The notes: generated by a model from the letters alone, not told the origin. A stretch of DNA of 64,000 nucleotides from Lucifuga dentata (GCA_014773175.1 VXCM01005074.1:1-64000), one strand, 5' to 3'. Shown: positions 26,801-37,793, counted from the stretch's first letter. Numbers and translations are program-made.

Positions 26801-27716
26801 GGATGGACACACACATTATTATCATGATTAGAGACAATCTCATGTCTTCTTCACACTTCATGTCTCTTCACCAAAACCCTAAAGAGATGTTAGCATCATC
26901 ACCTCAGTTAACCTGAACAAAATGTTTGTCTGCTGACTAACCAGGAGGCCTATTTAACAAAGCAAACAATCCAGCTACCATGCTAGTTCCACAAACTTCT
27001 ACTAAAGATGGCTGTTTGCATGACAGAGTAAAACCAGATCAATTGAATTCATCATTTCTTGAAGCCACAGTAAGGCTGCTAACATAATCTGGTAAATTTG
27101 CACTCTGCTGGGTGATCTATTCTTATGGAGTTGGGCGCTGCCTTTCAAGCTTGCAGTGGTGTTACTTTGGGTGACATGTCCTGTCAGGTGTTTCTCCACT
27201 TTGCTGCTGCATTGAAAGTTCAACCAAATTTAGCTTTGACCTGTCTACTGGTGGCCTCTGCAACAAGCAAACGATGGGGTTGCTGTAGAGCTTTAACATA
27301 AATATGATCAGGGTGTCTCATGGTGAAATGTCAGCAGAGTACCAGGATTTGTAAACAGATAAACAGATATATGACATCGCACTCAAAAGCGCGATGTCAT
27401 ATATAGAAGCTAAAGTAACATTGATAGTGAACATTTAGCTTAGAATGTAGATAAGTTTTAGCCTCATCCAAAGCTAACGGCGCTTCTTAATGACCTTGGT
27501 TTGGTATCAGCACTTTGCTCCTCATGACCATCAATGCACAGACTATCCATACTGTATATACACTACTTATGTGTAAGCAGCCTAACAGCAATATATCCTT
27601 TTTGTCTTTTCTGTCTACAGGCAGAAAACCCAGAATCATCTGTTTCCAACCTAACATCAGTCTATGATAAAGTGGGGCTTCATCACATGGCGCTGACTCA
27701 CACAGATGCTGTTTGA
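11483..27716 (+). CDS. SLAM/CD2-family-like immunoreceptor, two Ig domains, one membrane segment
   Basis: Six exons join in phase to give 300 codons: 11483-11522, 18917-19216, 19970-20248, 20357-20479, 24361-24425, 27621-27716 (TGA). The first four introns are phase 1, as in Ig-superfamily genes. Exons 1-2 encode a signal peptide (residues 1-20). Domain 1 (about 21-113) is V-like but lacks the canonical Cys pair, as in CD2/SLAM proteins, and keeps NDSGIYGID. Domain 2 (114-206) is C2-like with four Cys (131, 135, 178, 197), the two-disulfide pattern of this family, plus WYKGEE and FTCVAANP. Membrane helix about 213-236, then KERRK. The tail holds VLYTDI (Tyr258) and SVYDKV (Tyr284), both of ITIM form, suggesting SH2-dependent signalling. 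The exon 5 donor (CGG|gttggt) is weak but is the only nearby one that fits the last exon's phase. The exact family member is not identifiable by eye. Confidence 0.82.
11718..12170. repeat. Local imperfect duplication
   Basis: The block starting GGTCAGATGAAGATAAAAAA and followed by CAGCTCCAGCACACA occurs at 11718 and again at about 11875. GTTGGTCATAGCCAGGAAAG occurs at about 11780 and about 12133. Confidence 0.7.
12367..12409. repeat. Short hairpin (12-bp arms)
   Basis: ATACAGTATGTA is followed by a 19-nt loop and its exact reverse complement. Confidence 0.8.
14030..14590. mobile_element. Fish interspersed repeat, class uncertain
   Basis: The segment has the low-complexity TTTTGGATT/CTGTTTTGACTTG leader wording seen in many teleost repeats. 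It is framed by AACAGGAAGTGTGATGAC on the left and CACAGGAAGTGCTCTGG on the right. The plus-strand open frame at 14357-14680 lies inside it and is not a host gene. Confidence 0.4.
15421..15530 (+). mobile_element. LINE 3' tail fragment
   Basis: The phrase CCGAGGAGAGGGAATCTCTC followed by TTTGAATTGCCTC is shared with 34450-34490 in this window. It resembles the 3' untranslated tail of L2-type retrotransposons in fish. Confidence 0.6.
15610..16225. mobile_element. Fish interspersed repeat fragment
   Basis: It begins TTTATTTGTCATATGTATG with AATGAAACGTGTTTCACGAG. It ends with GAGGAGCCTGATGGCCTGG and TATCGTCTGCCAGACGG, conserved ends of a widespread teleost retroelement tail. Open frames on the minus strand inside it are low-complexity. 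Confidence 0.55.
17879..18289. repeat. Diverged copy pair plus a 67-bp overlap around two Ns
   Basis: About 172 bp before the N at 18052 recurs after it with scattered substitutions, so the pair is probably haplotypic. After the N at 18223 the last 67 bp (18156-18222) are repeated exactly. A further exact 67-bp repeat flanks the N at 18411 (18344-18410 and 18412-18478). Confidence 0.75.
20480..24360 (+). other. Intron 4 of the SLAM-like gene
   Basis: It contains a (CA)n(GA)n microsatellite split by an N, a 65-bp artefactual repeat around the N at 22990 (22925-22989 and 22991-23055) and otherwise unassigned sequence. Confidence 0.6.
20731..20854. repeat. (CA)n(GA)n compound microsatellite with an N
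   Basis: A CA run followed by a GA run occurs twice around the N at 20793. The true length is unknown because the tract broke the assembly. Confidence 0.95.
24761..24796. repeat. Perfect 36-bp palindrome (17-bp arms)
   Basis: GATTTGATATTATTCCA, a two-base centre, then its exact reverse complement. The right arm is partly repeated just after it. Confidence 0.9.
26136..26400. mobile_element. TTAA MITE, left-end fragment
   Basis: TTAAAGGACCATACTAGTG, then degenerate versions of the family's TTACTGACA and TTTTCCAACACAT blocks. The right terminal repeat is missing. Confidence 0.6.
27367..27404. repeat. Short perfect hairpin (14-bp arms, 10-nt loop)
   Basis: ATATATGACATCGC and its exact reverse complement flank a ten-base loop. 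Confidence 0.9.
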
Positions 27717-28088
27717 TGGCATTCAGTAGACCACTTACTGTGAATGAGATGTCTGTACGGTGAATGTGCTGCTGTTTGTTTTAAACAGCTTGTATCATCA
27801 TTTTCAGCTGACAGTTGGAAAAGGGACTCTTCATGGTCAATCATTTCAAGTGAAGTCGAGGAACCCTGTTGGGTAATCGCTCTCTAAAATACCTGAGGAG
27901 ATGTATGAACTAATGGTTCCAGGGTTTGGGCCAGTGGAAGTACACGTGACACAAATTGTTCTCCCTACAACCACACTCTACCCCAAACCCAACAATCTTC
28001 CACAACCACTAACCCTAACCACTCACCCTCACCACTGTAATTTGATCTTCACATTTCACTGTGGTTGTTTTCTTTATTTTTAAATAGC

Positions 28089-28094
28089 AATAAA
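28089..28094 (+). terminator. Candidate poly(A) signal of the SLAM-like gene
   Basis: AATAAA lies 373 bases after the stop codon. It is the first canonical hexamer I see downstream on this strand. Confidence 0.5.
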
Positions 28095-28745
28095 TTGCTT
28101 CCTTATTGCTTGCAACCTGTTTTTACCCATGGCCCTGAGCTAAGTCATGACATACTCTTCATGTATACATTCTTTTGCTGTATGGAATACTAAGGGTTTT
28201 TTCCCCACTGTACCACTGTGTATGTTTCAGCCGTGACTACAGTTTCCCATTTGCTTCAGTGGAAACTTCACTGATGTTTGTAGATGCCAGTAGCTTTCAT
28301 TAGTGCCTGATGAAGCAGTTACAAAGCTGTACAACAGGTTTATTTGCTTAAGGATGATGAAGAGAGAGAACACAGGATGTGAACATTTAGGTTACTGGCG
28401 ATAACTGATTGTAACCTTGTGGATTCCACTCCTGTATCTGTTTCATCTTTTTTTTTTTTTTTTTTTTNTTTTTTTTTTTTTTTTTTTATGAAATCAATTT
28501 TAAATCTGAATAAAAGTGTACCAGCTACACATAATGGCCATATCTGTTAAAATAATACACATATAGAGTCTATTATGACAAGAGGTGTATTGTTAATGAA
28601 GAAAATACTATGGACGAAATATAATGAATTCCCTTAATTTTACGATCAGTTTTATTGAGATGCTCATACTAAAACTGATAACTTCTCTTCAAACTCCTGC
28701 TAACATATCTGCCACCTAGTGGACACATCAGAGTCCTGCTCATAT

Positions 28746-29320
28746 TTAAAGGACCATACCCCTCATTTTGCATGTTTGAGCCTAATATATTCAATTTTCA
28801 TACGTTATGTTACTGACAATCATTTTCCAAAGGATAAAACCATATTTCAGCTTTCCTGACATTTTGCAAAATCTCTTAATCTTTCAAAATCAAATATTCA
28901 AGTGATACACCCACCTTAAAAATCCATGTTTTGCCTGCTAATAGTTACGCAGCCTTATGAAGTCACGGTCGTTAAAATTTTTCGATAAACGCAGGTCTTC
29001 TTTTGGGACTATATTCCAGTAGGGACATACATTCACTCTGCACTTTTTATTGCGCTTAACTGCTAAATTACAAAACTTTGAAAAAACCTAATGTACATGT
29101 TGTTCAAGATAATGGATTACCTATCCCAAGAACATTTCAAGTATCAGAAAGTTGATGTTAATAGTTGTACCAGAATGAACTGAAACCAAGAAGGTAGGAA
29201 ACAAAATTTTAATTCACCATTCCAGTAGTATGCTTTGGGAAATGATTGTCAGTAACGTTACATGTATGAAAATTGAATATATGAAGCTCAAACAGGCAAA
29301 ATAATGGTATGGTCCTTTAA
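28746..29320. mobile_element. TTAA-flanked MITE, copy 3 (575 bp, well preserved)
   Basis: TTAAAGGACCATACC at the left and GGTATGGTCCTTTAA at the right. The terminal inverted repeats are about 90 bp and run inward to the CATTTTCCAAAGGAT and CTTTGGGAAATGATTGTC blocks. It lies between the 3' ends of the SLAM-like and lectin genes. Confidence 0.9.
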
Positions 29321-29534
29321 TGTGAAGTTGCTGCCCTGAATTGTGTCTCATAAGCTGCTGCTTCCATGTTCATGAGTTTTAAATAAAAGTTGTAATGCTT
29401 TCTATATTTCAATTTTGAAATAATAACAAAATAGACTCTGATAAAAGTTTTTTTAAATTTTAGAAATCTATCAGTAGCCTATTTTACTACAACAGTAAAA
29501 TAAGGATAAAATGTCACTCAATGACTTCAATAGC

Positions 29535-29540
29535 TTTATT
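29535..29540 (-). terminator. Candidate poly(A) signal of the lectin gene
   Basis: AATAAA on the minus strand, about 390 bases after the lectin stop codon. Confidence 0.45.
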
Positions 29541-29929
29541 AAAAAAAAAAAAAATGTCAAGCCAAATAATGCAACAATACAAATGACTGCAAAGAGTGCC
29601 AGAAATAAATGATAAAACACCAACTGTGTTACAAAACTTTTCTCTACCATAAACTGATCAGTCACAATTCAGACATCATCATCATCATAATCATACTCAG
29701 CAGCAGTAGCATCACCAACCATTATTTCATGTTGAAGGACAGTTGTAGAAGGTACTAATTTGCATTAGTGCCTTTGCAACAAAGCAGCAAAAATGACAGT
29801 TTTGTTTCTTTCTTATAATTCATTATCATAATCATCATTATCTATTGCTGTCAATATGGCCATACCATTCAGGATGTATTTATATATATCTTTTCTCTTA
29901 AAAACTATTTTTTTAAAAATACAAACATT

Positions 29930-31477
29930 TCAGAACAGGGGCGACACTTGAGCTTCTCTCTCACATACAAACTGGAGGTGGAGAGAACAGCTCTCTCTGC
30001 TCCATGACTTTAATGTCCACTGAAAGTTTTCAGCTGGAAAACTGTTAAAAGCTGCACAAATCTGACTCCTGTAGCTGTAGCGGCTGTGGCTGATGTATGG
30101 TTGTTGTTTCCAGTACCTGAGAAAAGTAGCACATCAGAGCCATGTGCCATTCAGATTCAGAGAGAGAAAATATCAAAGTCAAAATTTGTACCATTACTTT
30201 TGGCATGAAAAGATGGTATTTACAATATATGCTGATGCTTTATTTGCATTGCTGTCCATCCTATAACATTCAGATGGTTTAACTGTGGTATAAAGAGGCA
30301 AAACTATTTTATTGTTTTACATGGCTCACAATATTAAGAGACATAAATAAATCTAAAAACAATATTTTTAGGCTATAAGACAGGATTAATCTTCATATTC
30401 ATCAAATTGCTATGTCAATTGAGGTTTTGGTTTTATTTTTAATAATTATTTTCTCTCTAATAATAAAGAATAAAAGAGATACAAAACAATAACAACATTG
30501 CATAACATTGCAATATAGCCTTTCTTTTTTTTTTTTTGTACATTTTTGTTATTTCTCATGAAATACTCTTGTTATTTGAAAACAAACTCTTGCGCATACC
30601 CCATGTTTGTCTATCACCATATGGCTATTGTGAATTGTGACGTAGATCCAGATCCATATCCAAGTTTAAAATATTGCATGTTGCATGTCTGAGGTCTTTA
30701 ATGTTATTTGTTATGAGATGAGATGAGATGAGATTAGACACTTTATTAATCCCTGTAAGATGAAATTGCAATTGAGCCATCCCATGCAAACACAACAGAA
30801 AACCACATAATCTGAGGAGAAACATAGCAACAACAGCTACATACAAATACAAATGATGCCTTCATACAATACTAAAAACTATTTTTAAAAAATTCATATA
30901 TTTATACTATTAAAAAGCTTTACAGCAGTGGGCACAAATGACCTTTTCAGTCTCTGTGGAACATCTGGGCATAATTAGCCAGTTATTTTTTTTTTCAAAT
31001 ATTCATTAATGCCTTTATATTTGTATTATTCTTTTATATATTGTTGTTAATGTGCTGAGAGACATTGTGATTTATTATGCAACCTATTTAAATACTGTGT
31101 GGTTCAGTCATTCATTCATAGTCCCCCAACTGGCTGTTAGGTGGGATTACAAGATGTTGCAGTGAGTCAGGATAGTTCATAATCCTTAAAGGACCATGTC
31201 AGTGATTTCACGTTTGAGCATAATACATATAACCCGCAGACAAATCACATTACTGCCAACCATTTTACAAAGTGTACTACTAGTGCAGTACATTTTAGAA
31301 TTGTTTATCCTACCTTCCAGATGGCCATTTATTTCATTTCATTCAGTACACTACTAAAATCAACTTGTAGAGACTTGAAACATGCTTGACAAAAGTAATC
31401 CACGATGTCAATTAAATTTTTTGTCAAAGTTAGACCGGTTAATTTCACCTGTCCAACATGGAGCTACACAGAAGGGA

Positions 31478-31511
<34 letters not shown>

Positions 31512-33989
31512 TTTTTGGACTCAGTGTGACACTTTATCCCTTCTGCAAAATCAATGTTTATAGTCCTTTAAATGGATTGAAAAGTTGAAGTTATCCTTTA
31601 ACACTCACATGGTTTGAGGTGAGCTTCCATCAGTCCACGTCCAGGTACCTCCATTGTTTGAGGACATTAAACCAATCCAGAATATCAGGTAAGATCCCAG
31701 GTTATTCAGAAACATCTTGGGGNAATGTTATCACTCGAAATGCACACATACTGTATACAGAGTGCACACACACACACACAAACTCACCATCTCTTCTGTG
31801 CTGTTAACAGCCACCAGCTCTGCTCCTTTATTAATACACTCTTGTTTGCTCTGATGCCATGTGTTTCTTACTGCAGACAAGTAGTAACACCTGCAGCCAA
31901 ACCTGCTCCATCCAACAGGACACGAACCTGAGGAAACACACACTGATCATACACAGTACATATGACATATGTAGTATACAGTATTTGATATTATTTATCA
32001 AAAATCTCACCAACATTGCTCCTCATTCTGTTCAGCTCAGATCCTGAAACATTCAAACTCATTTTGAGCTGGTCTCTCTCTTCAGTCACATTCTGGTATC
32101 TGAGCTGCAGCTTCCCGTGTTTCACCGTGCAGTTTGCCAGATCTCTGAACAGCCGATCGTAGTCTCTGCCATCTGACAGGAAAGCAGAGGAAAAGAGCAA
32201 AACCTGATTTAGAACCACTGGATCTTTTAAAAACAAAAGTACTACTCTATACACTTTTAAAATTTCATTACAAGTGAAACTCTGTTGTGTAAAATACTTA
32301 GAGTATAGGTAATACCTGTAAAATGTAATTAAGTATCCAAAGTAAGTACTAAAAACAAATAGGTTTTAAACTAGTTCCAAATGAGATTTTGTTTGTTAAT
32401 TTCCTACTTATTTCTAGCCTGGAATTTACACCTTCATCATTGCCTTATATGTGACATTTATCAAACATGTGTCCTCACCAACATTCTACATCGCCCTGTT
32501 CAGCTCAGATCCTGTAATATTCAAACTCGTTTTTAGCTGGTCTCTATCTTTAGTCACATTCTGGTTTCTGAGCAGGACTCTGAACAGCTGATCATAGTTT
32601 CTGCCATCTGACAGGAAAGGAGAGAGAAAAATCTCATTTGGAACCAGTGGAAGACCAGATTAAAGGACCATACTGGTGATTTTGCATGTTTGAGCCTGAT
32701 ATATACAACGCGTATACATGTTACTTTACTGACAACCATTTCCCAAAACATATTCCTGAAGCAGTGAAATTTTACAACTGTTTTTCCTACCTTCCAGACT
32801 GCCATTGATTTCAGTTCATTCCAGTACATTATTAAAATTGACTTGTGAGACTTCAAAAATGTTTGAGATATGTAATCCATAACAGTGAACACAATTTCTA
32901 TTAACTTTTTTTTGTTGAAATAATATTATTTAACCAATCCAACACAAAGCTTCATGGGAGAATGAAACTCTCTGATGGGAAGTAGTAGTAAGGGAGATAT
33001 AGTTCCTGGAGAAGACTGCATTTACAGAGGAATCAAAAAGACTGTGCCTTCTACATTGTGAGGTATTTGTTAGCAGGCAGAACATTAAATTTTAAGGCAG
33101 ATGTATCATCTGAACACTGGATTTTGAAAGATTTGGGGATTTAGCTATATAAATTGAAAACTAATACGATTTTATGTTTTGAAAAATGGTTTGCAGTAAC
33201 CTAATGTGTATGCATTTATTGGGCTTAAACATGCAAAATCATTAGTATTGTCCTTTAAGTATTGTACTTCAACAAATATACGTAGTTAAGTATTGTCCAA
33301 CTCCATTCAGAACAGAGGTACATGCTACAAATATGACGAGCTACAAAAGTACACAGAACTTACATGTAGATAACTACTCTGCATTTTTTCATTTCTAACT
33401 TCTCCTTTCCTCTGATTTTCTGCCTGTTTTTGTCCCATAGCTTGAATACTCACATTGTATGCCGACTCCTACCACTGTGGCCAACAGGAGGAAACACATC
33501 AGTCCCAGAACAGCTGCAGCCAGTTTCAATGGTCGGCCGCTTCCAGTTTCTTCCTTGGCTGCAGCATGAGTACTCACAGGTGTTATTTCTGTAATGTAAA
33601 GCTCATAGTATTGAGGAAGTACTATGCAGACTATAACATAATACTACTAATCCACAGAAACTTGAAAGTGTTACATAATTCAATATTGGTATCTAAAATG
33701 ATACAGTTTATTACAAAAATTAGTTTGTACTGCTTATAGGTTTCCCTGTCAAGAAGGCACACAAAGGTTCATGTAAAGTTATATGAACATTTTGAGTTGA
33801 ATGACTTTTATCCACAAGTTTTTATCTTTTTCCAATAATAGATTAAAGGTAGAGTAATAAGTTCTGGGCCTAGCTAAGAATGATCTGGTTGTTTTATTAT
33901 TCATTGTAAACAATACGCTTACCAGTTTTCTCTGGAGCTTTCCATGCATTCAGGTCCTCCATGTTGACATAAATGTCTTCTGGATCCAT
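29930..33989 (-). CDS. C-type lectin-like type II membrane receptor
   Basis: Six exons on the minus strand join in phase to give 265 codons: 33989-33923, 33588-33454, 32172-32011, 31927-31788, 31715-31609, 30116-29930 (TGA). The cytoplasmic tail (1-44) contains EDIYVNMED. The membrane helix is about 45-66. The stalk (68-121) has three N-glycosylation sequons (NCT, NVT, NVS). The C-type lectin domain starts CPVGW at 124 and shows KQECINKGAELVAVNS, FWIGL, WTWTDGS and the closing SCSLHLQFVCERE. The calcium ligands (EPN/QPD and WND) are absent, so ligand recognition is probably calcium-independent, as in NK-type lectin receptors. YVNM fits both a PI3-kinase p85 (YxxM) and a Grb2 (YxN) SH2 site. 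The exon 5 acceptor AG is only 7 bases from the N at 31723, so its polypyrimidine tract is unseen. A decayed stalk-exon duplicate lies in intron 2. Confidence 0.85.
30715..30985. mobile_element. Fish interspersed repeat fragment (lectin 5' of last exon)
   Basis: GAGATGAGATGAGATTAGAC with CACTTTATTAATCCCTGTAA at one end and ACAAATGACC-TTTTCAG wording at the other. This resembles a common teleost retroelement tail. It lies in the intron before the last lectin exon. Confidence 0.5.
31186..31571. mobile_element. TTAA MITE, degenerate copy
   Basis: Left end TTAAAGGACCATGTCAGTG, right end ATAGTCCTTTAA. The interior is shortened and includes an (AT)n/(T)n tract at about 31482-31516. It sits in the last lectin intron. 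Confidence 0.65.
32479..32607 (-). pseudogene. Decayed duplicate of the lectin stalk exon
   Basis: The minus-strand segment matches the functional stalk exon (32011-32172) in order: GRNYDQLFR, then RNQNVT, then RDQLKTSLN, then GSELNR. It keeps both an AG acceptor and a GTGAGG donor in the same phase. It is 33 bases shorter (129 against 162) and has an in-frame TAG at 32486-32488. If included in the mRNA it would truncate the protein before the lectin domain. It could be a dead exon or a poison exon. Confidence 0.85.
32660..33258. mobile_element. TTAA-flanked MITE, copy 4
   Basis: TTAAAGGACCATACTGGTG to TTGTCCTTTAA, about 599 bp, in lectin intron 2. Its outer flank (CTCATTTGGAACCAGTGGAA) and its interior are shared with the copy at 39.0 kb, so the two are products of segmental duplication, not separate insertions. 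Confidence 0.85.
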
Positions 33990-34434
33990 CACAGTAGCTT
34001 GCGCAGGTTTGTTGTATCTTGTTACCTGAAAGTCTGTATATCTGTCTGTCTGTCTGTCTATGAGCTCACTTACTCCTCGCAGTAACATTCATTAATGTCA
34101 GTAGCAAGACAATAAGAGACCTGGGCAGAAGTTTCTGTTCCTTATTCTGATCAGTAATATTCATTTCTATGTGGCAAAAAAATAGTCTTTTACAAATTAA
34201 AGCTGTTTTTCATTATTTTTCCAGCAAAGCTCACCTAATGAAGCAGTGTATTTGAGTAATATATATTATTTTCGTTAAAATTATTTCTTCACAACTTTGC
34301 TGCATTATATACAAAAGACTTTGGTCTTTTTAGTTTTTTCCCCATTTTATTATGTTTCTTATATGGTATATATGGGTTTATATCCTCTTTTAATGTTTCA
34401 TTATTTCTGTATCTTTGTAATTTATCAGCTCCTA

Positions 34435-34660
34435 TTACACACCTGACCGTTCAAGGAGAGGGAATCTCTCTTTGAATTGCCTCTCCTGAGGTTTGTTCTG
34501 TTTTTTTTTTTTCCTTATATGAGAAGGTTTTTTATTAGAGAGTCTTTCCTCGTCTTCATAGAGAGCTTGCAGGCTGGATCTGTGTGGACTGTAAAGTCCT
34601 ATAAAGACATTATATGTGAAATTGGGATACACAAATAATCTTGACTTGACTTAATCAAAG
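34435..34660 (+). mobile_element. L2-type LINE 3' tail
   Basis: AAGGAGAGGGAATCTCTC, then TTGAATTGCCTCTCCTGAGG, TTTTTATTAGAGAGTC and the closing AATAATCTTGACTTGACTT follow the known layout of fish L2 3' untranslated tails. Confidence 0.7.
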
Positions 34661-35221
34661 TCAGCATCACTGCAATGCCACAAAGAGACATAAAGGTACA
34701 ATCTGTGAGGCAGTTGTAAACTGAAGAGTCACCTCACCAAATCAAAGATCAGATAAAGTTTAAAAGACAGGATATGCATCTGCTGTCTTGGTTAATATGT
34801 CTTTAAATACAGGAAGTAACATTAGAGTTAAACCCTGCAAAGGCTGAACAAGAGAAATTTGATTTTTTCTACTAATATACTGGCTTGAAAAGAAAGAAAC
34901 AGCTACAAAAATAATAGGACTGAAAGAGCAGATTTTAACATTTATCCAGATTCAGATCAAATTGCATCTATTTTTAATCTATTATCACATAAATGTGCCT
35001 GAACGTTTTCATTGAGATTAGTGTTTCATTTTGACGAGATTGACAAAAGAGGTATTACCTTACAATGTGAATCTTTTTTTTAATTTTTTTTTAATAATTT
35101 CTTTAATAATTGGATGTGGATCAGCACCAAATTTAATGAGTTCTTTCTTTGATTCATGCCCCAGTTTTGCATTACAGTAAAAATATATCATTTACACAGT
35201 TCCTCCAATTTTCTACATGAA

Positions 35222-35850
35222 TTGTGTAGCGATATGGGGAAATCCAAAAAAGAACTCATATCGATCAAATTTTTAAGTTACAAAAGAGAGCAATAAGAAT
35301 TATCAGCAGAAGTAATTATCGAGAACCATCAAACCCACTTTTTGTTAAATTACAAATATTGAAATTTAATGATCTTGTAGATTATGCTATTGCTCAGTTA
35401 ATGTATAAAGTGTATAANNNNNNNNNNNNNNNNNNNNNNNNNNNNNNNNNNNNNNNNNNNNNNNNNNNNNNNNNNNNNNNNNNNNNNNNNNNNNNNNNNN
35501 NNNNNNNNNNNNNNNNNNNNNNNNNNNNNNNNNNNNNNNNNNNNNNNNNNNNNNNNNNNNNNNNNNNNNNNNNNNNNNNNNNNNNNNNNNNNTTTTTTTT
35601 TTTTTTTTTGAAGACATATGGAAATAAATATACAAATTTTGTTGAGATAATATGGACTACCGCCTATAGGTACATGCTATTTATGTTTATGGTGTTGTGT
35701 AGATGTTGATAAGTGAGAAGGGCAGGCATAATAAGCTTGGCTTCAGCCTACACCTTTTCGGTCGGTGTTGAGATGTTTCTCTGTTTCTCTTTGTTTTTAT
35801 GTTGATTTTATATGTTAAGACCGAAATAAAGATAGATAAATAAAATAAAA
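35222..35850 (+). mobile_element. Non-LTR retrotransposon 3' end, interrupted by the assembly gap
   Basis: Plus-strand translation before the gap reads KRAIRIISRSNYREPSNPLF and LKFNDLVDYAIAQLMYKVY, the C-terminal end of a LINE reverse-transcriptase protein. After the gap, SLASAYTFSVGVEMF-like wording and a GATAAATAAAATAAAA tail mark the 3' end. The 175-bp N run (35418-35592) removes the junction. Confidence 0.75.
35418..35592. other. Assembly gap (175 N)
   Basis: The only multi-base N run in the window. Its right edge is a poly(T) tract. Confidence 0.99.
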
Positions 35851-36144
35851 AGAATTGAGCTCAAAGTAACAAGCTATATGTATGACAATGTATGGCTTTA
35901 AGCTTCATCAGTGTTAAAACCATTCTAAAAATAATTTTTGTCCGATACAATCCATTTCCTGTCAAACATCATCACTTTCATTATCAGAACAGTCTTAATT
36001 TTTTTTTAAACAACTAGATAAAATATGTTCATTTTCACACATTTAGGCCTAAAATAACAGCATAACATTCTCATACACATAATCCAGCATGGAATGTGTG
36101 CTTTTGTAAATTGGAGTTATCCCGTAACTGTTTCTTTCCAGTCT

Positions 36145-36150
36145 TTTATT
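36145..36150 (-). terminator. Poly(A) signal just after the stop of the unrecognised gene
   Basis: AATAAA on the minus strand only eight bases past the TGA at 36158-36160. It supports this being a real terminal exon. Confidence 0.65.
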
Positions 36151-36762
36151 TCAGTCTTCACATGGCTCCTACGTTGCTTTTTACTGCCACGAAGAAAAGT
36201 ATGATGATGGCAACGAGGGAAAGTATCTTGATGCAACATCTCTTCCAGTCAAACTCTTCATCAGACCCTGCAAGAAGAAATTCACAGAGTCAAACAGCAT
36301 TGCATTAAGGCTTGCCATTATTCTCTGCATTTCCCACTGAAATGAAATCTTCTCCGAACAGGATCTTACAGATTTTTTTTTTTTTTTTAATTATTGTAGC
36401 CAGAATTTAAATCTGCATCTACATTTATGAAAAACTGTCACACAATTGTGATATGCCGCCTGGGAGTACGCTCTGCCTGAGAAGACAAGTTCAGGGGAGA
36501 TAAAGTCCCACGATATTAACATATCTGCCAGGTAAGCCGAAAGACAAGGCAAGACCACCGGTAGAGGTACGTGTTTCGTTTCTGAGAGAGAATTTTTTGC
36601 CTTATATGATTGCAGAGGATTAAAAATGCAACATTTTTGGGCTCAACAACAATGGTGAATAGAGTCTGCAAATATTTTATTGAACGAACACTAGTACTGC
36701 CATTAGGAGAAATATACTACAAGTAAATGTCCTGCATTCAAATTTTACAACAAAAGTCAAGA

Positions 36763-36797
<35 letters not shown>

Positions 36798-37306
36798 GAA
36801 AGAAAGAAAGAAAAATAAGTTTTAAAACTGTCTTTCTCACTGGCTTCTTTCAAGATAATGAAGTTCATCTCTTAAAGTAAATAAAAGCTGATTTGTAAAC
36901 GGAGGCGTTGAAATCATCTCTGCACTTAAAGAAATTAAGACTTTTTGCCACAATCAGAAAAAACAGTCACTTCAGGAACATATTTATTCATATTATTTAC
37001 CTTGATTGGTCAAGTTGACGTTGCTGTAATGTTGCTGTTTAGCAGCTTGCGAGTTGTAGAATCTTAAGTTATCTGTTTCCTGTGTTCTGGCTGAATATTG
37101 ATTGTAGCTTTGCACCGTGTTAAACTTGTGCTGATGTTGTGCGTAGTTTATCCGTCTTGTGTTTCCAACACGAGTCATCACTTCATCTTTATAATAACCC
37201 ATCTGGGTGAGAAAGGTGGTGCGATTCAGATATGGGCTCTGCAGGGCTTGGATCAGTTCAGGGCTGATTTCATGAGTCCTGTCAGGACTGAATCTCCCAA
37301 AGACAG

Positions 37307-37441
37307 CACCACCATGCTCAGTGATGTACACCTTCTTTATCACCCTGGTTGTCACCTGGTAACTGATGATGACNCACCACCATGCTCAGTGATGTACACC
37401 TTCTTTATCACCCTGGTTGTCACCTGGTAACTGATGATGAC
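37307..37441. repeat. Artefactual 67-bp repeat inside a coding exon (copy A)
   Basis: 37307-37373 and 37375-37441 are identical around the N at 37374. The repeat doubles the codons for the KKVYITEHGG segment and shifts the frame. Removing one copy restores continuous coding. Confidence 0.9.
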
Positions 37442-37570
37442 CCGGTCCATATTGTCATTGCCATGGCAATATTTAAAATCATAATTTTCTCTCTCATATG
37501 ATGGGAGACTGGATGAGCCTGGGTGGCTTTTTGTGTTCAGGTTGTCAGCTTCATAGTATGCTACCTGAAA

Positions 37571-37735
37571 AGAGAGACATGGATGGATGGATGGATGGAT
37601 GGATGGATGGATGGANTTCATAGTATGCTACCTGAAAAGAGAGACATGGATGGATGGATGGATGGATGGATGGATGGATGGATGGATGGACGGACAGACG
37701 GGCAGATGGACAGATGGATGGATGCATCTGATATA
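37571..37735. repeat. (GGAT)n microsatellite with N at 37616
   Basis: The tract lies just upstream (in transcript sense) of the large exon's acceptor. It is doubled by a 66-bp artefact (37550-37615 and 37617-37682). Confidence 0.95.
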
Positions 37736-37739
37736 CATC

Positions 37740-37741
37740 CA

Positions 37742-37793
<52 letters not shown>

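Noticed and set aside
27960..28040. CCCTAACC-like wording resembling interstitial telomere repeat
   Set aside because: Only two or three imperfect units with no periodic TTAGGG array.
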